A stretch of 64,000 nt of DNA from Xenococcaceae cyanobacterium MO_167.B27 (GCA_030065935.1 JASJCP010000004.1:1-64000), one strand, 5' to 3'. Numbered from the stretch's first letter, positions 8,450 to 17,688 are shown. A program made the numbers and translations. The notes: generated by a model not told the origin, from the letters alone.

Positions 8450-11383
8450 ATGAGTTCGGGAACTTCTCCAGATAATAAATCTAATTCTTCTTCGGATAAA
8501 TCGGCTCAACCAACTGAACAGTTCAAAAATATTAACCAGCTAGCTAAAAGACTGGAATCTGTTGTTGAAGAGATAGCAACGTTAATAGTTACCAAAAATT
8601 GGGTTTCTTTGCTGCTCTTGGTTGATGCTGTTCTAATTTTATTTTTCTTTCCTGGAGGAGTTATACCCCAGTTTATCAAAACAACATTTGGAATTGATTT
8701 ACCAGAACAGTATCCAATTTTCTTTTGGGTTACAGTAGGTGGAATTTTCTTAACTGCTTTGGTAATTGCCATCAAAACTATTCAAAGAAAATCCCCTCCT
8801 CTTCCTGATTTTACTGAACGCAAGGCAATTAAGGGATTACGAGCTTTTAGTCAAGAAGATGCAGAAATATTTGCACAATTACAGAGAGAAAGAGATTTAC
8901 GAGAATGTTTAGAATCTATTACTAGCAAGACATTTCGTTTGGGGATTTTGATGGGGGAATCTGGTGTGGGTAAAACTTCTTTTTTACAAGCTGGAATTCT
9001 GCCTCAATTATTAAAATCAGAAAGTACCCATCGGGGGGTTTATATTCGCTTTAGTAATCAAGATCCGATGGAAACTATTTATAAGGCTTTAGACAAAGAA
9101 TTAAAACTATCAGAAACACAAGAAACACAAGTTAATAATCGGGATTTACTATCGATTTTATCTTCTTCAGCAGTTGCAACTGTAGATAAGCCTTTAATTT
9201 TAATCTTTGACCAATTCGAGCAGTTTTTTGCTCATTTTAAGCAAAAAATAGACCGAGAACCGTTTATTAATGCCTTAAAAGATTGGTATATAAATTTCAA
9301 GGATTTACCAGTCAAAATTTTGATTTATATTAGAGAGGATTTATCAGGAAGACTAATAGAATTACAAAAAGCTTTAGGTTATTCTCTGAGTCCCTATGAA
9401 GTATATCGTTTAGAAAAATTTTCCCCTAAAGAAGCAGCAAAAATTCTGCAAGTTATAGCTCAAGCAGAAGAAATCAAATTTGATGAAAAATTTGTTAACG
9501 AATTAACCGCATCAGAATTAGCAAGTAGAGAAGATGGTTTAATTTCTCCAGTAGATTTGCAGGTTTTAGCTTGGACAATTGAAAGACAAAATGAAGAATT
9601 ACAAGCTTTTAACCGCGCTGCGTTTCAAAAAATTGGTGGAATTGAAGGATTAATGACTCGGTTTCTGAATAAAACTCTCGATGCGAGGGTTATTCCTAGC
9701 CAAAGGCAAGCAGCAATTAAAGTATTGTTAGCAATGACGAATTTAGAGCGTAATGTTCGCGCTGGGGTCTTAACTCTTGATGATTTACAGCAGAAAATTC
9801 AAGGAACATTACAGCCTGGTGAAATTGTCGAAGCTACTACTTGGTTAGCTAGTGGAGGAGTGCGATTAATTACTCCTGTAGAGAAGGAAGGCAAAGAAGG
9901 TTATGAATTAGCCCACGAAAGATTAATTCCAGCATTAAGAGAAGTTGCAGGAAAGGATTTAACCACCGCAGATAAAGCTAATCAATTCTTAGACCGCAGA
10001 GTTAATGAATGGTTAGGAAATAATCGCCAACCTCGTTATTTATTTAATTGGCAAGAATTGCGATTAATTGAGCAACAAAAACCTTATCTGGTTTGGGGCG
10101 CAAATCAAAGCAATAAAGAGAAACTATTAAAATGTAGTAGGCAGAAGTTATATCGACAGTTAGTAGCGGTTGGGATAGCTTTGGTATTTTGTTTGGTGGG
10201 TATAGTTTGGTGGCATACCCCTTGGGGACAAATTCAGCAAGTTAGATGGGAACTAGCTCGATTAAGTAAACGGGTAAGCTCTGAATATAAGGGGAAGGGA
10301 GCATTAGCTTTTTTCAAAGATGGAGATTTAAAACAAGCAAAGAACATTACTGATTGGATTAACGATTCATCTGACAAAGCCAGGGTTTTAATAGCTATTG
10401 CCGAGACCTATGGCAAACTAGAAAACATCCAGCTAGCAGATAAATATCTCTCCCAAGCTGTTACTGCTGCTGAACAAATTGACGATTCATCTGACAAAGC
10501 CAGGGTTTTAATAGCTATTGCCGAGACCTATGGCAAACTAGAAAACATCCAGCTAGCAGATACATATCTTGAGCAAGCTGCTACTGCTGCTAAACAAATT
10601 GACGATTCATCTGACAAAGCCTGGGTTTTAGGAGCTATTGCCCAGAGCATTGGCAATCTAGAAAACATCCAGCTAGCAGAGAAATATCTCTCCCAAACTC
10701 TTACTGCTGCTAAACAAATTGACGATTCATATTACAAAGCCTGGGTTTTAGGAGCTATTGCCCAGAGCATTGGCAATCTAGAAAACATCCAGCTAGCAGA
10801 TACATATCTCTCCCAAACTCTTACTGCTGCCGAACAAATTGACGATTCATCTGACAAAGCCTGGGTTTTAAGAGCTATTGCCGAGACCTATGGCAAACTA
10901 GAAAACATCCAGCTAGCAGATAAATATCTCTCCCAAACTCTTACTGCTGCCGAACAAATTGACGATTCATCTGACAAAGCCTGGGTTTTAGAAGCTATTG
11001 CCGAGAGCATTGGCAATCTAGAAAACATCCAGCTAGCAGATAAATATCTCTCCCAAGTTGTTACTGCTGCTGAACAAACTGACGATTCATATAACAAAGC
11101 CAGGGTTTTAATAGCTATTGCCGAGAGCATTGGCAAACTAGAAAACATCCAGCTAGCAGATAAATATCTCTCCCAAACTCTTACTGCTGCCGAACAAATT
11201 GACGATTCAGATTTCAAAGCCTTGGTTTTAGGAGCTATTGCCCAGACTCAAGTAGAATTCCATCGCTGGAGACAAGCCCATAATACAGTATTTAAATGTC
11301 CCACAGATGAATGTAAAGTAGCATCTTTAGCTCATATCCTAACTCCTTGGGCAGAAAAGAAAAATCCTGCTTTAGTTGAGTGA
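8450..11383 (+). CDS. nSTAND1-type ATPase with membrane helices and a 40-residue repeat array
   Basis: A 977-aa STAND-class P-loop protein. Residues 50-70 and 90-107 are hydrophobic (two TM helices). The NTPase has Walker A GESGVGKT (169-176), Walker B LILIFDQFEQF (about 251) and YIREDL (sensor region, about 285), the DQFEQ form typical of the nSTAND1 group. A further TM helix lies near 569-590. Residues 645-924 are seven near-identical 40-residue repeats (LENIQLADKYLSQ / TAAEQIDDSSDKA), likely helix pairs of TPR type. STAND proteins switch on ligand recognition by the repeat part; in bacteria many act in phage defence or stress signalling. No effector domain is seen, so output may be through the membrane part. 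Confidence 0.85.
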   Translation: MSSGTSPDNKSNSSSDKSAQPTEQFKNINQLAKRLESVVEEIATLIVTKNWVSLLLLVDAVLILFFFPGGVIPQFIKTTFGIDLPEQYPIFFWVTVGGIFLTALVIAIKTIQRKSPPLPDFTERKAIKGLRAFSQEDAEIFAQLQRERDLRECLESITSKTFRLGILMGESGVGKTSFLQAGILPQLLKSESTHRGVYIRFSNQDPMETIYKALDKELKLSETQETQVNNRDLLSILSSSAVATVDKPLILIFDQFEQFFAHFKQKIDREPFINALKDWYINFKDLPVKILIYIREDLSGRLIELQKALGYSLSPYEVYRLEKFSPKEAAKILQVIAQAEEIKFDEKFVNELTASELASREDGLISPVDLQVLAWTIERQNEELQAFNRAAFQKIGGIEGLMTRFLNKTLDARVIPSQRQAAIKVLLAMTNLERNVRAGVLTLDDLQQKIQGTLQPGEIVEATTWLASGGVRLITPVEKEGKEGYELAHERLIPALREVAGKDLTTADKANQFLDRRVNEWLGNNRQPRYLFNWQELRLIEQQKPYLVWGANQSNKEKLLKCSRQKLYRQLVAVGIALVFCLVGIVWWHTPWGQIQQVRWELARLSKRVSSEYKGKGALAFFKDGDLKQAKNITDWINDSSDKARVLIAIAETYGKLENIQLADKYLSQAVTAAEQIDDSSDKARVLIAIAETYGKLENIQLADTYLEQAATAAKQIDDSSDKAWVLGAIAQSIGNLENIQLAEKYLSQTLTAAKQIDDSYYKAWVLGAIAQSIGNLENIQLADTYLSQTLTAAEQIDDSSDKAWVLRAIAETYGKLENIQLADKYLSQTLTAAEQIDDSSDKAWVLEAIAESIGNLENIQLADKYLSQVVTAAEQTDDSYNKARVLIAIAESIGKLENIQLADKYLSQTLTAAEQIDDSDFKALVLGAIAQTQVEFHRWRQAHNTVFKCPTDECKVASLAHILTPWAEKKNPALVE
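10382..11221 (+). repeat. Seven tandem 120-bp coding repeats in the STAND gene
   Basis: The coding sequence repeats with an exact 120-bp period over seven full units, followed by a degenerate eighth. Stretches such as CTAGAAAACATCCAGCTAGC are identical in all units at DNA level. Variation is limited to a few codons (GAGACCTAT/GAGAGCATT, AAA/AAT, TCTGAC/TATTAC/TATAAC). Identity at synonymous sites shows recent expansion or gene conversion. Confidence 0.95.
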
Positions 11384-11453
11384 AGATAGTGCCATGATTG
11401 ATTGCATCGCTAGCATTGATTACAATGGAGTTCTTGAATCTTATTAGAATACT

Positions 11454-11705
11454 ATGGCTAGTTTAACTATACGTAATTTAGAAGAACCGATTAAAGAACT
11501 ACTCCGTATTCGTGCTGCTCATCATGGTCACTCAATGGAAGAAGAAGTAAGACAAATCTTACGTGCTGCTGTTTTAAAAGATGTTCAACCACCAGAAAAC
11601 TTAGCAGAAGCAATTGCTAAACGCTTTGCAGATCTAGGTGGTGTTGACGATTTATCTATTGCATCCCGCGAACCGATGCACGAACCACCTCAAATTGAGC
11701 AATGA
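11454..11705 (+). CDS. FitA-like ribbon-helix-helix antitoxin
   Basis: 83-aa protein starting MASLTIRNLEEPIKELLRIR with AAHHGHSMEEEVRQILR, the classic FitA/VapB-type ribbon-helix-helix domain (residues 3-45). The acidic and Pro-rich tail (PPENLAEAIAKRFADLG) is the usual toxin-binding part. The ATG of the toxin gene overlaps its stop (ATGA at 11702), the normal arrangement of type II pairs. The dimer would bind the operator upstream of 11454 and neutralise the PIN toxin. Confidence 0.92.
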   Translation: MASLTIRNLEEPIKELLRIRAAHHGHSMEEEVRQILRAAVLKDVQPPENLAEAIAKRFADLGGVDDLSIASREPMHEPPQIEQ

Positions 11706-12124
11706 TTATTCTGGATACAAATGTCTTATCTGAATTAATGCGCTCGCAACCCGATAAATTAGTCTTGGGATGGATAGGGACACATAAAGCAACAAACCTA
11801 TTTATCACTACTTTGACTCAAGCTGAAATTCTTTATGGCTTGGAACTATTATCAGAGGGTAAACGGCGCACTGCTTTAAAAGAAGCAGCTAAAGCTATGT
11901 TCGATGTAGATTTTGCCCAGCGTATTCTTCCTTTTGATTCAGATGCAGCACAACAATTTGCAATCATAGCTGCAAAAAGAAAAAAGATTGGTCGTCCTAT
12001 TTCTCAGATTGATGCTCAAATTGCTGCAATCACTAGTTCTCACAATGCTATTCTGGCGACGCGAAATGTGTCTGATTTTGAAGAATGTGGCATCAATATC
12101 ATAAATCCTTGGGAACAAAAATAG
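11702..12124 (+). CDS. FitB/VapC-type PIN-domain toxin
   Basis: 140-aa PIN ribonuclease, partner of the FitA-like antitoxin with which it overlaps by 4 bp. Catalytic acids are visible: D5 in MIILDTNVLSELM, E43 in TQAEILYGLE, D104 in ISQIDAQIAAIT and the D in ATRNVSDFE. The length is complete and the ends match the family (NIINPWEQ). Expected to cleave RNA (tRNA or mRNA) when free of antitoxin. It ends 16 bp from a convergent truncated DUF433 gene. Confidence 0.93.
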   Translation: MIILDTNVLSELMRSQPDKLVLGWIGTHKATNLFITTLTQAEILYGLELLSEGKRRTALKEAAKAMFDVDFAQRILPFDSDAAQQFAIIAAKRKKIGRPISQIDAQIAAITSSHNAILATRNVSDFEECGINIINPWEQK

Positions 12125-12139
12125 TTTTGCTGAATTATT

Positions 12140-12325
12140 TTAGTTTCTGGCGTTCGCTCCGTAAACTTGTTCGAGTGTTAATAAGGGAAAAGATTGAACA
12201 ATGCTTTCAGGAGATAATCCTTGTTGAAAAGCATAAACTATCGAGTCAAGAGAAATCCGAGTCCCTTCAACCCAATAAGTATCATTGCGATACTCTACAT
12301 ATGATTTAGCAGCTACAACTGGCAT
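12140..12325 (-). pseudogene. Truncated DUF433 antitoxin-like gene
   Basis: 61 residues match the first two thirds of DUF433 (YVEYRNDTYWVEGTRISLDS then GLSPESIVQSFPLLTLEQVYGA). The family normally goes on with about 20-30 more residues (AIAFYL..Q.E.D.Y); compare the complete copy at 12741-13022. Here it ends NARN and stop, right beside the end of the PIN gene. No DUF5615 toxin follows it. It is probably a relic cut by rearrangement next to the FitAB pair, though a short DNA-binding product could still be made. Confidence 0.7.
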
Positions 12326-12396
12326 AACTGATTTTTTGCTCTGATTTATTTTCTATATTGCTCCTAACTGTAGCAATCTTATTCACAATTTAATAA

Positions 12397-12744
12397 TTAA
12401 ATGTATCGAACTTGATTTTCCATTTCATCTGCTGTTACACGATTCAAGATAACTAGAAGTCTTTTAGCAATTTCCTGGGGTGGACGGCGAACAGCTAAAA
12501 TTACTCCATAATGCTTTTGTTCTGTAGCAAAATAAGTTTGAACAAGCTCTTCAAAATCACTACGGTTGTGTGTAACCAAAGCTCTTTGTTGAGTAATAGC
12601 ATAAGCAAGTTGTTCTGCATCACTTGCTTGAAGTCTTCCTGCATCTCTTACAGTCAGAGCATCAAAGCCTCTAGCATTAAGTAAATCCGCTACCAACACA
12701 TTAACATCTTCATCTAGGTAGAGACGAATAAACAAACTACTCAT
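12397..12744 (-). CDS. DUF5615 PIN-like toxin
   Basis: 115-aa protein of the DUF5615 PIN-like family. It shows LYLDEDVNVLVADLLNARGF, TVRDAG, S DAEQLAYA and ALVTHNRSDFEEL, the positions that carry the acidic active site (D10, E11, D12, then D in SDF). Family members are predicted nuclease toxins paired with DUF433 antitoxins. Its ATG overlaps the stop of the upstream DUF433 gene by 4 bp, giving a complete two-gene operon on the minus strand. Confidence 0.9.
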   Translation of the reverse strand: MSSLFIRLYLDEDVNVLVADLLNARGFDALTVRDAGRLQASDAEQLAYAITQQRALVTHNRSDFEELVQTYFATEQKHYGVILAVRRPPQEIAKRLLVILNRVTADEMENQVRYI

Positions 12745-13022
12745 AGATCGCGTACCAACGGATCGATTAAATCGTCGGGAATTCGATTTTGCTCGATATA
12801 GGCGTTAATCTCATCTTGATAATCGCTGTAATAACTTAACGCATCGAATACTTGTGCTAGCGTTAGATGTGGCAAGCCATTACAAATCTCTTCTGGAGGA
12901 ATTCCCATCCGCCAAGTTTCCACAATCGCTCTAACAGATGTACGAGTTCCTTTGATAATTGGTTCACCGTTTAAAATATTTTCATCTCTAACTATATAAA
13001 GGTGTTCTGTAGATTGAACCAT
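12741..13022 (-). CDS. DUF433 antitoxin
   Basis: 93-aa DUF433 protein, a winged/HTH-type DNA-binding antitoxin family. Motifs: IVRDENILNGEPIIKGTRTS, the GIPPEEI helix, LPHLTLAQVFDALSYYSD and an acidic end. First gene of the DUF433-DUF5615 operon, 4-bp overlap with the toxin gene. It probably represses its own promoter in the spacer upstream of 13022. Confidence 0.92.
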   Translation of the reverse strand: MVQSTEHLYIVRDENILNGEPIIKGTRTSVRAIVETWRMGIPPEEICNGLPHLTLAQVFDALSYYSDYQDEINAYIEQNRIPDDLIDPLVRDL

Positions 13023-13104
13023 AATTAATTATTCGTTGTAATTCAACTTTTCACCTAATTTTAGCTACTTCGCTAACGCTTTAAACAATTATTAACGAAT
13101 AAAA

Positions 13105-13142
13105 ACGCGATCTCGCATAGCGAGTCACTTCGTGAGCGCACT
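13105..13142. repeat. HIP1-associated palindromic small repeat
   Basis: GCGATCTCGCATAGCGAG followed by TCACTTCGTGAGCGCA: short nested palindromes (CTCGC/GCGAG and TCACTTCGTGA) starting with a HIP1-like GCGATC. Similar sequences are at 13785-13830 and, inside a gene, at 27938-27972. They resemble the small dispersed repeats known from cyanobacterial genomes. Confidence 0.55.
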
Positions 13143-13166
13143 CCCCGCCATAATCAAGATAAACAT

Positions 13167-13514
13167 CTATTGAGTATCATTTGTCGTAAAACAATCTTCT
13201 CGCACATCAAACATAAACTTTTTACCAGATAGATTGCTTTTCCAACCTGCTTGAATAGCTTTAAGAATGCACAGTGCAATTTCAGATGGTAAAACTGGTT
13301 TTCTTAATTCTGGTTCTGAATAAGCACCGCTCATGTGATATCGATTAAAGTTTAGAGCTAATATTGAACCATTCTCATAATCTAACTGCTGAACGATTAC
13401 TATAATACCTGGATAAGCATCTTCATGATTTTGGTTCGGTTTTGGTGGATATCTCCAGCGATAAATAATTCCATCTACTGTAATTTGACGAGAAAATTTT
13501 TAAATTAATCCCAT
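13167..13514 (-). pseudogene. Conserved-looking hypothetical gene with an in-frame stop at codon 5
   Basis: From ATG at 13514 the frame reads MGLI, TAA (13500-13502), then 110 open codons: KFSRQITVDGIIYRWRYPPK, later ALNFNRYHMSGAYSE and KPVLPSEIALCILKAIQAGW, ending at TAG 13167. Codon use and composition are protein-like and the stretch is free of stops. The reading frame has no other ATG before residue 60. Either a nonsense mutation has killed the gene, or translation starts at a non-standard codon after the TAA (for example ATT). No function recognised. It lies downstream of the DUF433 promoter in the accessory region. Confidence 0.6.
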
Positions 13515-13851
13515 AAATATTTATCAATATCAAGAAGTTATAGTAGTCGAACTATAGATTAAGATAGTAGATTTAACGTATCCCGTTTTTTGCGAAAATT
13601 TCTTACAAGGTTTATGGGTTTCAACCTTTGCTTTGACTGCTATAAAATTTAATTTTACTCAGATTTTTTAATTCATGATTTCCTTGTTCAAAATTTTTAC
13701 ATTAAACCAATTTAAGCCAAAAAAATCGGGATTTTGGCTTATCCCGAACTTAAATTAATTGATTTGATGATTTTTAATTTGCGTCCACGCAGTGCCAGGC
13801 GGAGCCTGTCCGCGCAGTGCTGCCAAAAGTAGATCGCGTTAATTAAATTTT
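13515..13851. other. Intergenic region with HIP1-type palindrome
   Basis: About 340 bp, AT-rich, between the interrupted hypothetical gene and the 3' end of the RND permease gene. No open frame looks coding. At 13785-13830 there is a GC-rich palindromic repeat (CACGCAGTGCCAGGCGGAGC then CTGTCCGCGCAGTGCTGCC) of the same type as at 13105. Confidence 0.5.
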
Positions 13852-16800
13852 CTAACTTTTATCCTTCACTAATGCCATAGATTCTTGCTGTTCAAACTCT
13901 TGCTCTTTAATATTTCTTCTAGGTTGAAAATCCTGTAATAATCCCATCAAAGCAGGAATTACAGTGGGAGTTAAAAAAGTAGAGAGAGCCAAACCACCTG
14001 TAAGAGCAATACCCAAACCTTGATAGAGTTCTGCGCCTTTCCCTGGAATGACAGCAAGGGGTAACATACCCAGTACACTAGTTCCTGCGGACATAAAAAT
14101 TGGACGTAAGCGATCGCCTACGGCATAATAAAGAGAAGCATTGTATTCCATACCTTCATCTTGGAGTTGCAGGGCGCGATCGACTAGTAGAATAGCATTG
14201 TTAACTACTACTCCTGTAAGAATTACAAAACCCAAACCTGTAATCATATCCAGAGGGACAACCATACCAGGAATAGAATTAGCAATTACCAGACTTAATA
14301 ATGCGCCAGTCATACCCATGGGTACTGTTGCCATAATTAATATCGGATAGACAAAAGAGCGATACAAAGCAACTAACAGCAGATAGGTAATTACTAGAGA
14401 AAGAAGGAAAGTAGCACCTAACTGGAATAGGGTTTCGGATAAAACGTCTGCGGATCCTGCTAACTCAACTCTGACACCAGGGGGTAAGTTTTGGCGTAGA
14501 GGTTCGAGGATTTGCTGTTCGGTTTGGTCGATTAATGCACCTAAAGGAGCTTCCCTGGATACACTAGCGGTTAAGGTAATAGACCTTTCTAAATCGACGT
14601 GGTTAATAGCATCGGGACCTGTAGTTTCTAGTACTTCGGCAACATCAGATAGTTGTACCCTTTGACCAGAACCATTATAGATAGCTAGTTGGCGTAGTTC
14701 TTCGGGAGTTTCAACAAAGGTACTTTGTAATTCGACGGTGACATCTATTTCTCGTTTACCATCGACAAATTCAGAAGCTCTTAAACCACCCAAAGCAGCC
14801 TGTATGATATCACCTATTTCTGATTCTGATAATCCTGCTTCTGCTAGACGTTCGCGGTTGGGTATTACCTGTAATTCTGGCGCACCTGTCACAAAATTGG
14901 AACGGACATTTTGAATTCCTGATAATTCTCTTATTTGTTGGGTAACTTGTTGTTGTAGTCGGTTTAATTCTTCTAAGTCTTCACCAATAATCTGCACCTC
15001 AAATTCTTTACCAGGGTCGCGGAAAATAGAGACACGCCTAGGTACAAGAAAACGATAACCAGGGAAATTACTGCTTGCTTCCCGCAGACGGTTAACAATA
15101 TCGTCTAAATTATTACCTGTGGATAATTCTGGTTCAACAAAACCTGCAATGGCTCTTAAACCAGGACGAGATACCAGAACACTATTCATCATCTCTGGTT
15201 GTTCGCTGATAAAATCTCTTGGTCCTTGAGAAAGTTCTATCGTTTCGGGAATACTTGTACCTGGGAAGGGTTCAGCTAGCCATAAAATTAGATTGCGGTT
15301 TCCTTCTGGTAGATAGTCGGCGGGGGGTAATAGTTGGAAACTGGCAACTAATAAAACTATGGGGAGTGCTAAGACAAATAAACGACGTTTTAATTTACCT
15401 CTTCCTATTGACCAACCCACAGTTTTTAAAAGAAATTGCTCTAATTTACTCTGTCCGAAACGGAAAATAGCCGAAGTTTGATAGACAGCACGCTCTAACC
15501 AATTACCACCTCTATATTCTCCTCCTGTTAACATCTGTTCTGCTTCTGTCCGTTTGAGAAACAGTCCCGCTAACATAGGAACCAGAGTTAATGCAGCAAA
15601 TAAAGAAAACATTACGGAAGCGGAAAGTGCCATGCCGATATCAAAGAATAACTGTCCTGCTTCCCCTGTAACTAATACTATAGGCGCAAACACAGCAACA
15701 GTAGTTAAGGTGGAAGCCAGCATCGCACCGCCTACTTCCTGAGTACCATCGATCGCAGCTTTCATGGGAGTTTTACCTTTTTGCATATGGGTAAAGACGT
15801 TTTCTAACACCACAATGGCGTTATCTACCACCATCCCCACAGCAAAAGCTAACCCCGCTAAACTAATTACATTCAGGGTACGACCTAATATATAGAAAAC
15901 AATAAAGACCGTAATCAAAGTAGTGGGAATAGCGATGGCAATTACTCCTACTGTCCTTAATGAACCAAGGAATAATAGTAATACTAAAGCTGCTAAAATC
16001 GCACCGATAATTAGATTACCCTGGACAAAAGAAATCGATTCATTGATATAGTCATTTTCATCATAGGGAATTACAAAAGCAATACCTTCTCCCTCGCGGT
16101 CAAATCTGGCTTCTAAATCTACTAAGGCTTCTCTGATTCCTGCCGATATTTCGGGTACATTGCCTCCTACCTGACGAATAATTCCCACAGCTACCGCAGG
16201 TTCGTTATTCCAAACTAATGCTCTGTCCCGAATCGCGCGACCCATGCGAGCTTCTGCCACATCCCCCAGATAAACCGTACCCGACTCATCTCTCCGCAGC
16301 ACAAAGTCTTCTAATTGTTTAACATCATTAATACGGCTAACAGTCCTAACTCGATATTCTCTTCGTCCCAAGACTAAAGGACCTCCACGAATATCTCGGT
16401 TATTATTGCGAAGAGTACTCGCTACATCCCCAATGGTAAGATTGCGATCAGCTAAAGCTTTAGGATCGACAATGACTTCAACTTCTCTTTCTCTACCCCC
16501 AGATACTAAAAACTGTCCTACACCCTGTACTCGTCGGAAGCGAGGAACAACTACATCATCAACTAAATCCCGATAGTGATAATCATCCGCAGTAAAGCCC
16601 TCTTTAGGTGTCAAAACCACCCACATCATCGGACTGCTACTACCGCTTACTACTTCCACATCCGACTCATCCGCTTCGGTTGGTAGTGCTTCAACTTGCT
16701 GTAACTTATTGAGGACATCGACAAGAGAGCGATCAATATTGCTATCCCAGTCAAACTCCACATTAATAGTACTAATACCAGCCCTACTGGTACTAGTAAT

Positions 16801-17037
16801 TTCCTGTACTCCCTGTACCTCTTCTAGTCTTTCTTCAATAGGACGAGTTACCAAATCTTCCACTTCTGTAGGAGAAGCACCTAAGTAGGGAGTAGTAATA
16901 CTTATTTCAGGGCGATCGCCTCCTGGCTGTAATTCTAGAGGTAATTGGAATAATGCTAGGATGCCGAATAATGCCAATAGACAAAATAAAACTCCTGTAC
17001 CGTGTCGCCAACGAACGGCGGTTCTAATTAAACTCAT
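13852..17037 (-). CDS. RND efflux pump permease, HAE1/AcrB type
   Basis: 1061-aa inner-membrane proton/drug antiporter of the hydrophobe/amphiphile efflux family. It has the expected two-fold layout: TM1 (GTGVLFCLLALFGILALF), large periplasmic loop, TM2-7, second loop, TM8-12. The TM4 proton-relay region reads AVGMVVDNAIVVLEN, with the single Asp-Asn form common in this subgroup. A complete product with an acidic/Gln tail. The cognate adaptor gene (19582-20955) is on the same strand but 2.5 kb upstream, with four other genes between, which is unusual because these pairs normally abut. No outer membrane TolC gene in the window. Substrates unknown. Confidence 0.93.
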   Translation of the reverse strand: MSLIRTAVRWRHGTGVLFCLLALFGILALFQLPLELQPGGDRPEISITTPYLGASPTEVEDLVTRPIEERLEEVQGVQEITSTSRAGISTINVEFDWDSNIDRSLVDVLNKLQQVEALPTEADESDVEVVSGSSSPMMWVVLTPKEGFTADDYHYRDLVDDVVVPRFRRVQGVGQFLVSGGREREVEVIVDPKALADRNLTIGDVASTLRNNNRDIRGGPLVLGRREYRVRTVSRINDVKQLEDFVLRRDESGTVYLGDVAEARMGRAIRDRALVWNNEPAVAVGIIRQVGGNVPEISAGIREALVDLEARFDREGEGIAFVIPYDENDYINESISFVQGNLIIGAILAALVLLLFLGSLRTVGVIAIAIPTTLITVFIVFYILGRTLNVISLAGLAFAVGMVVDNAIVVLENVFTHMQKGKTPMKAAIDGTQEVGGAMLASTLTTVAVFAPIVLVTGEAGQLFFDIGMALSASVMFSLFAALTLVPMLAGLFLKRTEAEQMLTGGEYRGGNWLERAVYQTSAIFRFGQSKLEQFLLKTVGWSIGRGKLKRRLFVLALPIVLLVASFQLLPPADYLPEGNRNLILWLAEPFPGTSIPETIELSQGPRDFISEQPEMMNSVLVSRPGLRAIAGFVEPELSTGNNLDDIVNRLREASSNFPGYRFLVPRRVSIFRDPGKEFEVQIIGEDLEELNRLQQQVTQQIRELSGIQNVRSNFVTGAPELQVIPNRERLAEAGLSESEIGDIIQAALGGLRASEFVDGKREIDVTVELQSTFVETPEELRQLAIYNGSGQRVQLSDVAEVLETTGPDAINHVDLERSITLTASVSREAPLGALIDQTEQQILEPLRQNLPPGVRVELAGSADVLSETLFQLGATFLLSLVITYLLLVALYRSFVYPILIMATVPMGMTGALLSLVIANSIPGMVVPLDMITGLGFVILTGVVVNNAILLVDRALQLQDEGMEYNASLYYAVGDRLRPIFMSAGTSVLGMLPLAVIPGKGAELYQGLGIALTGGLALSTFLTPTVIPALMGLLQDFQPRRNIKEQEFEQQESMALVKDKS

Positions 17038-17040
17038 TGT

Positions 17041-17115
17041 TTTTGTTAGTTGTTAGTGGTTAGTGATTAGTGGTTAGTTGCTAATGGTTGATTGTTGATT
17101 ACTGATTGCTAATTG
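17041..17115. repeat. Heptamer tandem repeat (STRR type)
   Basis: Runs of TAGTGGT/TAGTGAT/TTGATTG-like heptamers just upstream of the RND permease start. Similar heptamer tracts occur at about 5095-5150, 29820-29850, 30690-30770, 32865-32905 and 36948-36995. Short tandemly repeated repetitive sequences of this kind are typical of cyanobacteria. Confidence 0.6.
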
Positions 17116-17120
17116 TTAGT

Positions 17121-17190
17121 GGTAGGGTTTGCATATCTAAGAATGTAAACCAAAGAATTTAGCCAAAAGATAACCGATGCACCGCCTTAC
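17121..17190. repeat. 70-bp MITE-like repeat, copy 1
   Basis: Begins GGTAGGGTTTGCATATCTAA and ends TAACCGATGCACCGCCTTAC. The ends are imperfect inverted repeats (GGTAGGGT.GGCA.ATC against GATGCA..ACCTTAC). A second 70-bp copy of the same length and about 80% identity is at 17689-17758, on the other side of the doxX gene. Confidence 0.7.
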
Positions 17191-17229
17191 GATTTGCTAA
17201 AAAGTTACTTATTATTTATTACTTATTAC

Positions 17230-17637
17230 TTAGCTACTTACTTCTTGTCTGCGTTGTGTTTTTTCCGTAGAATCATCAAGACTCAATGCACCAGCACCAG
17301 CATAGATAGTCATTAATAATCCACCAATCAAACCAATATTTTTGAGAAAAGAATTGATTTCATTAGGATCTGCAAGAGGATTGTGAAACACTAAAGTTGC
17401 GGGAATTAGAAACAGTATTAATAATATCGATCCGATTTTAACTTTGTACCCAAACAGTAAAGAAAGTCCCCCCAGTAATTGAAAAGCAATAGTAAAGATT
17501 AATAAAACTTCGGGAATAGGTAAACCATTGTTTCCCATCATTTCAGCAGTACCGCCAAAACCTAAAATCTTGTTAACTCCTGAATTAATAAAGATTAAAC
17601 AAAGACAGATACGCGCAGCTAAAGCAGTATATTTCAT
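17230..17637 (-). CDS. DoxX family membrane protein
   Basis: 135 aa with four predicted TM helices (about 5-22, 45-63, 70-87, 105-122) and the family's ARICLCLIFINSGVNKILGF and FLLIPATLVFHN-type motifs. DoxX proteins are linked to thiosulfate/quinone oxidation or thiol stress in some bacteria, but the role here is unknown. Flanked on both sides by copies of one 70-bp repeat, so it may have moved with them. A second, different DoxX gene lies at 18833-19312. Confidence 0.85.
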   Translation of the reverse strand: MKYTALAARICLCLIFINSGVNKILGFGGTAEMMGNNGLPIPEVLLIFTIAFQLLGGLSLLFGYKVKIGSILLILFLIPATLVFHNPLADPNEINSFLKNIGLIGGLLMTIYAGAGALSLDDSTEKTQRRQEVSS

Positions 17638-17688
17638 TTTGCGATAGACTCCTATTTACAATATGATGATTTTAAAAATTCACTAGAT

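Noticed and set aside
10888-11217. Minus-strand open frame across the STAND repeats
   Set aside because: It exists only because each 120-bp unit lacks stops in that frame; it is the shadow of the plus-strand repeats.
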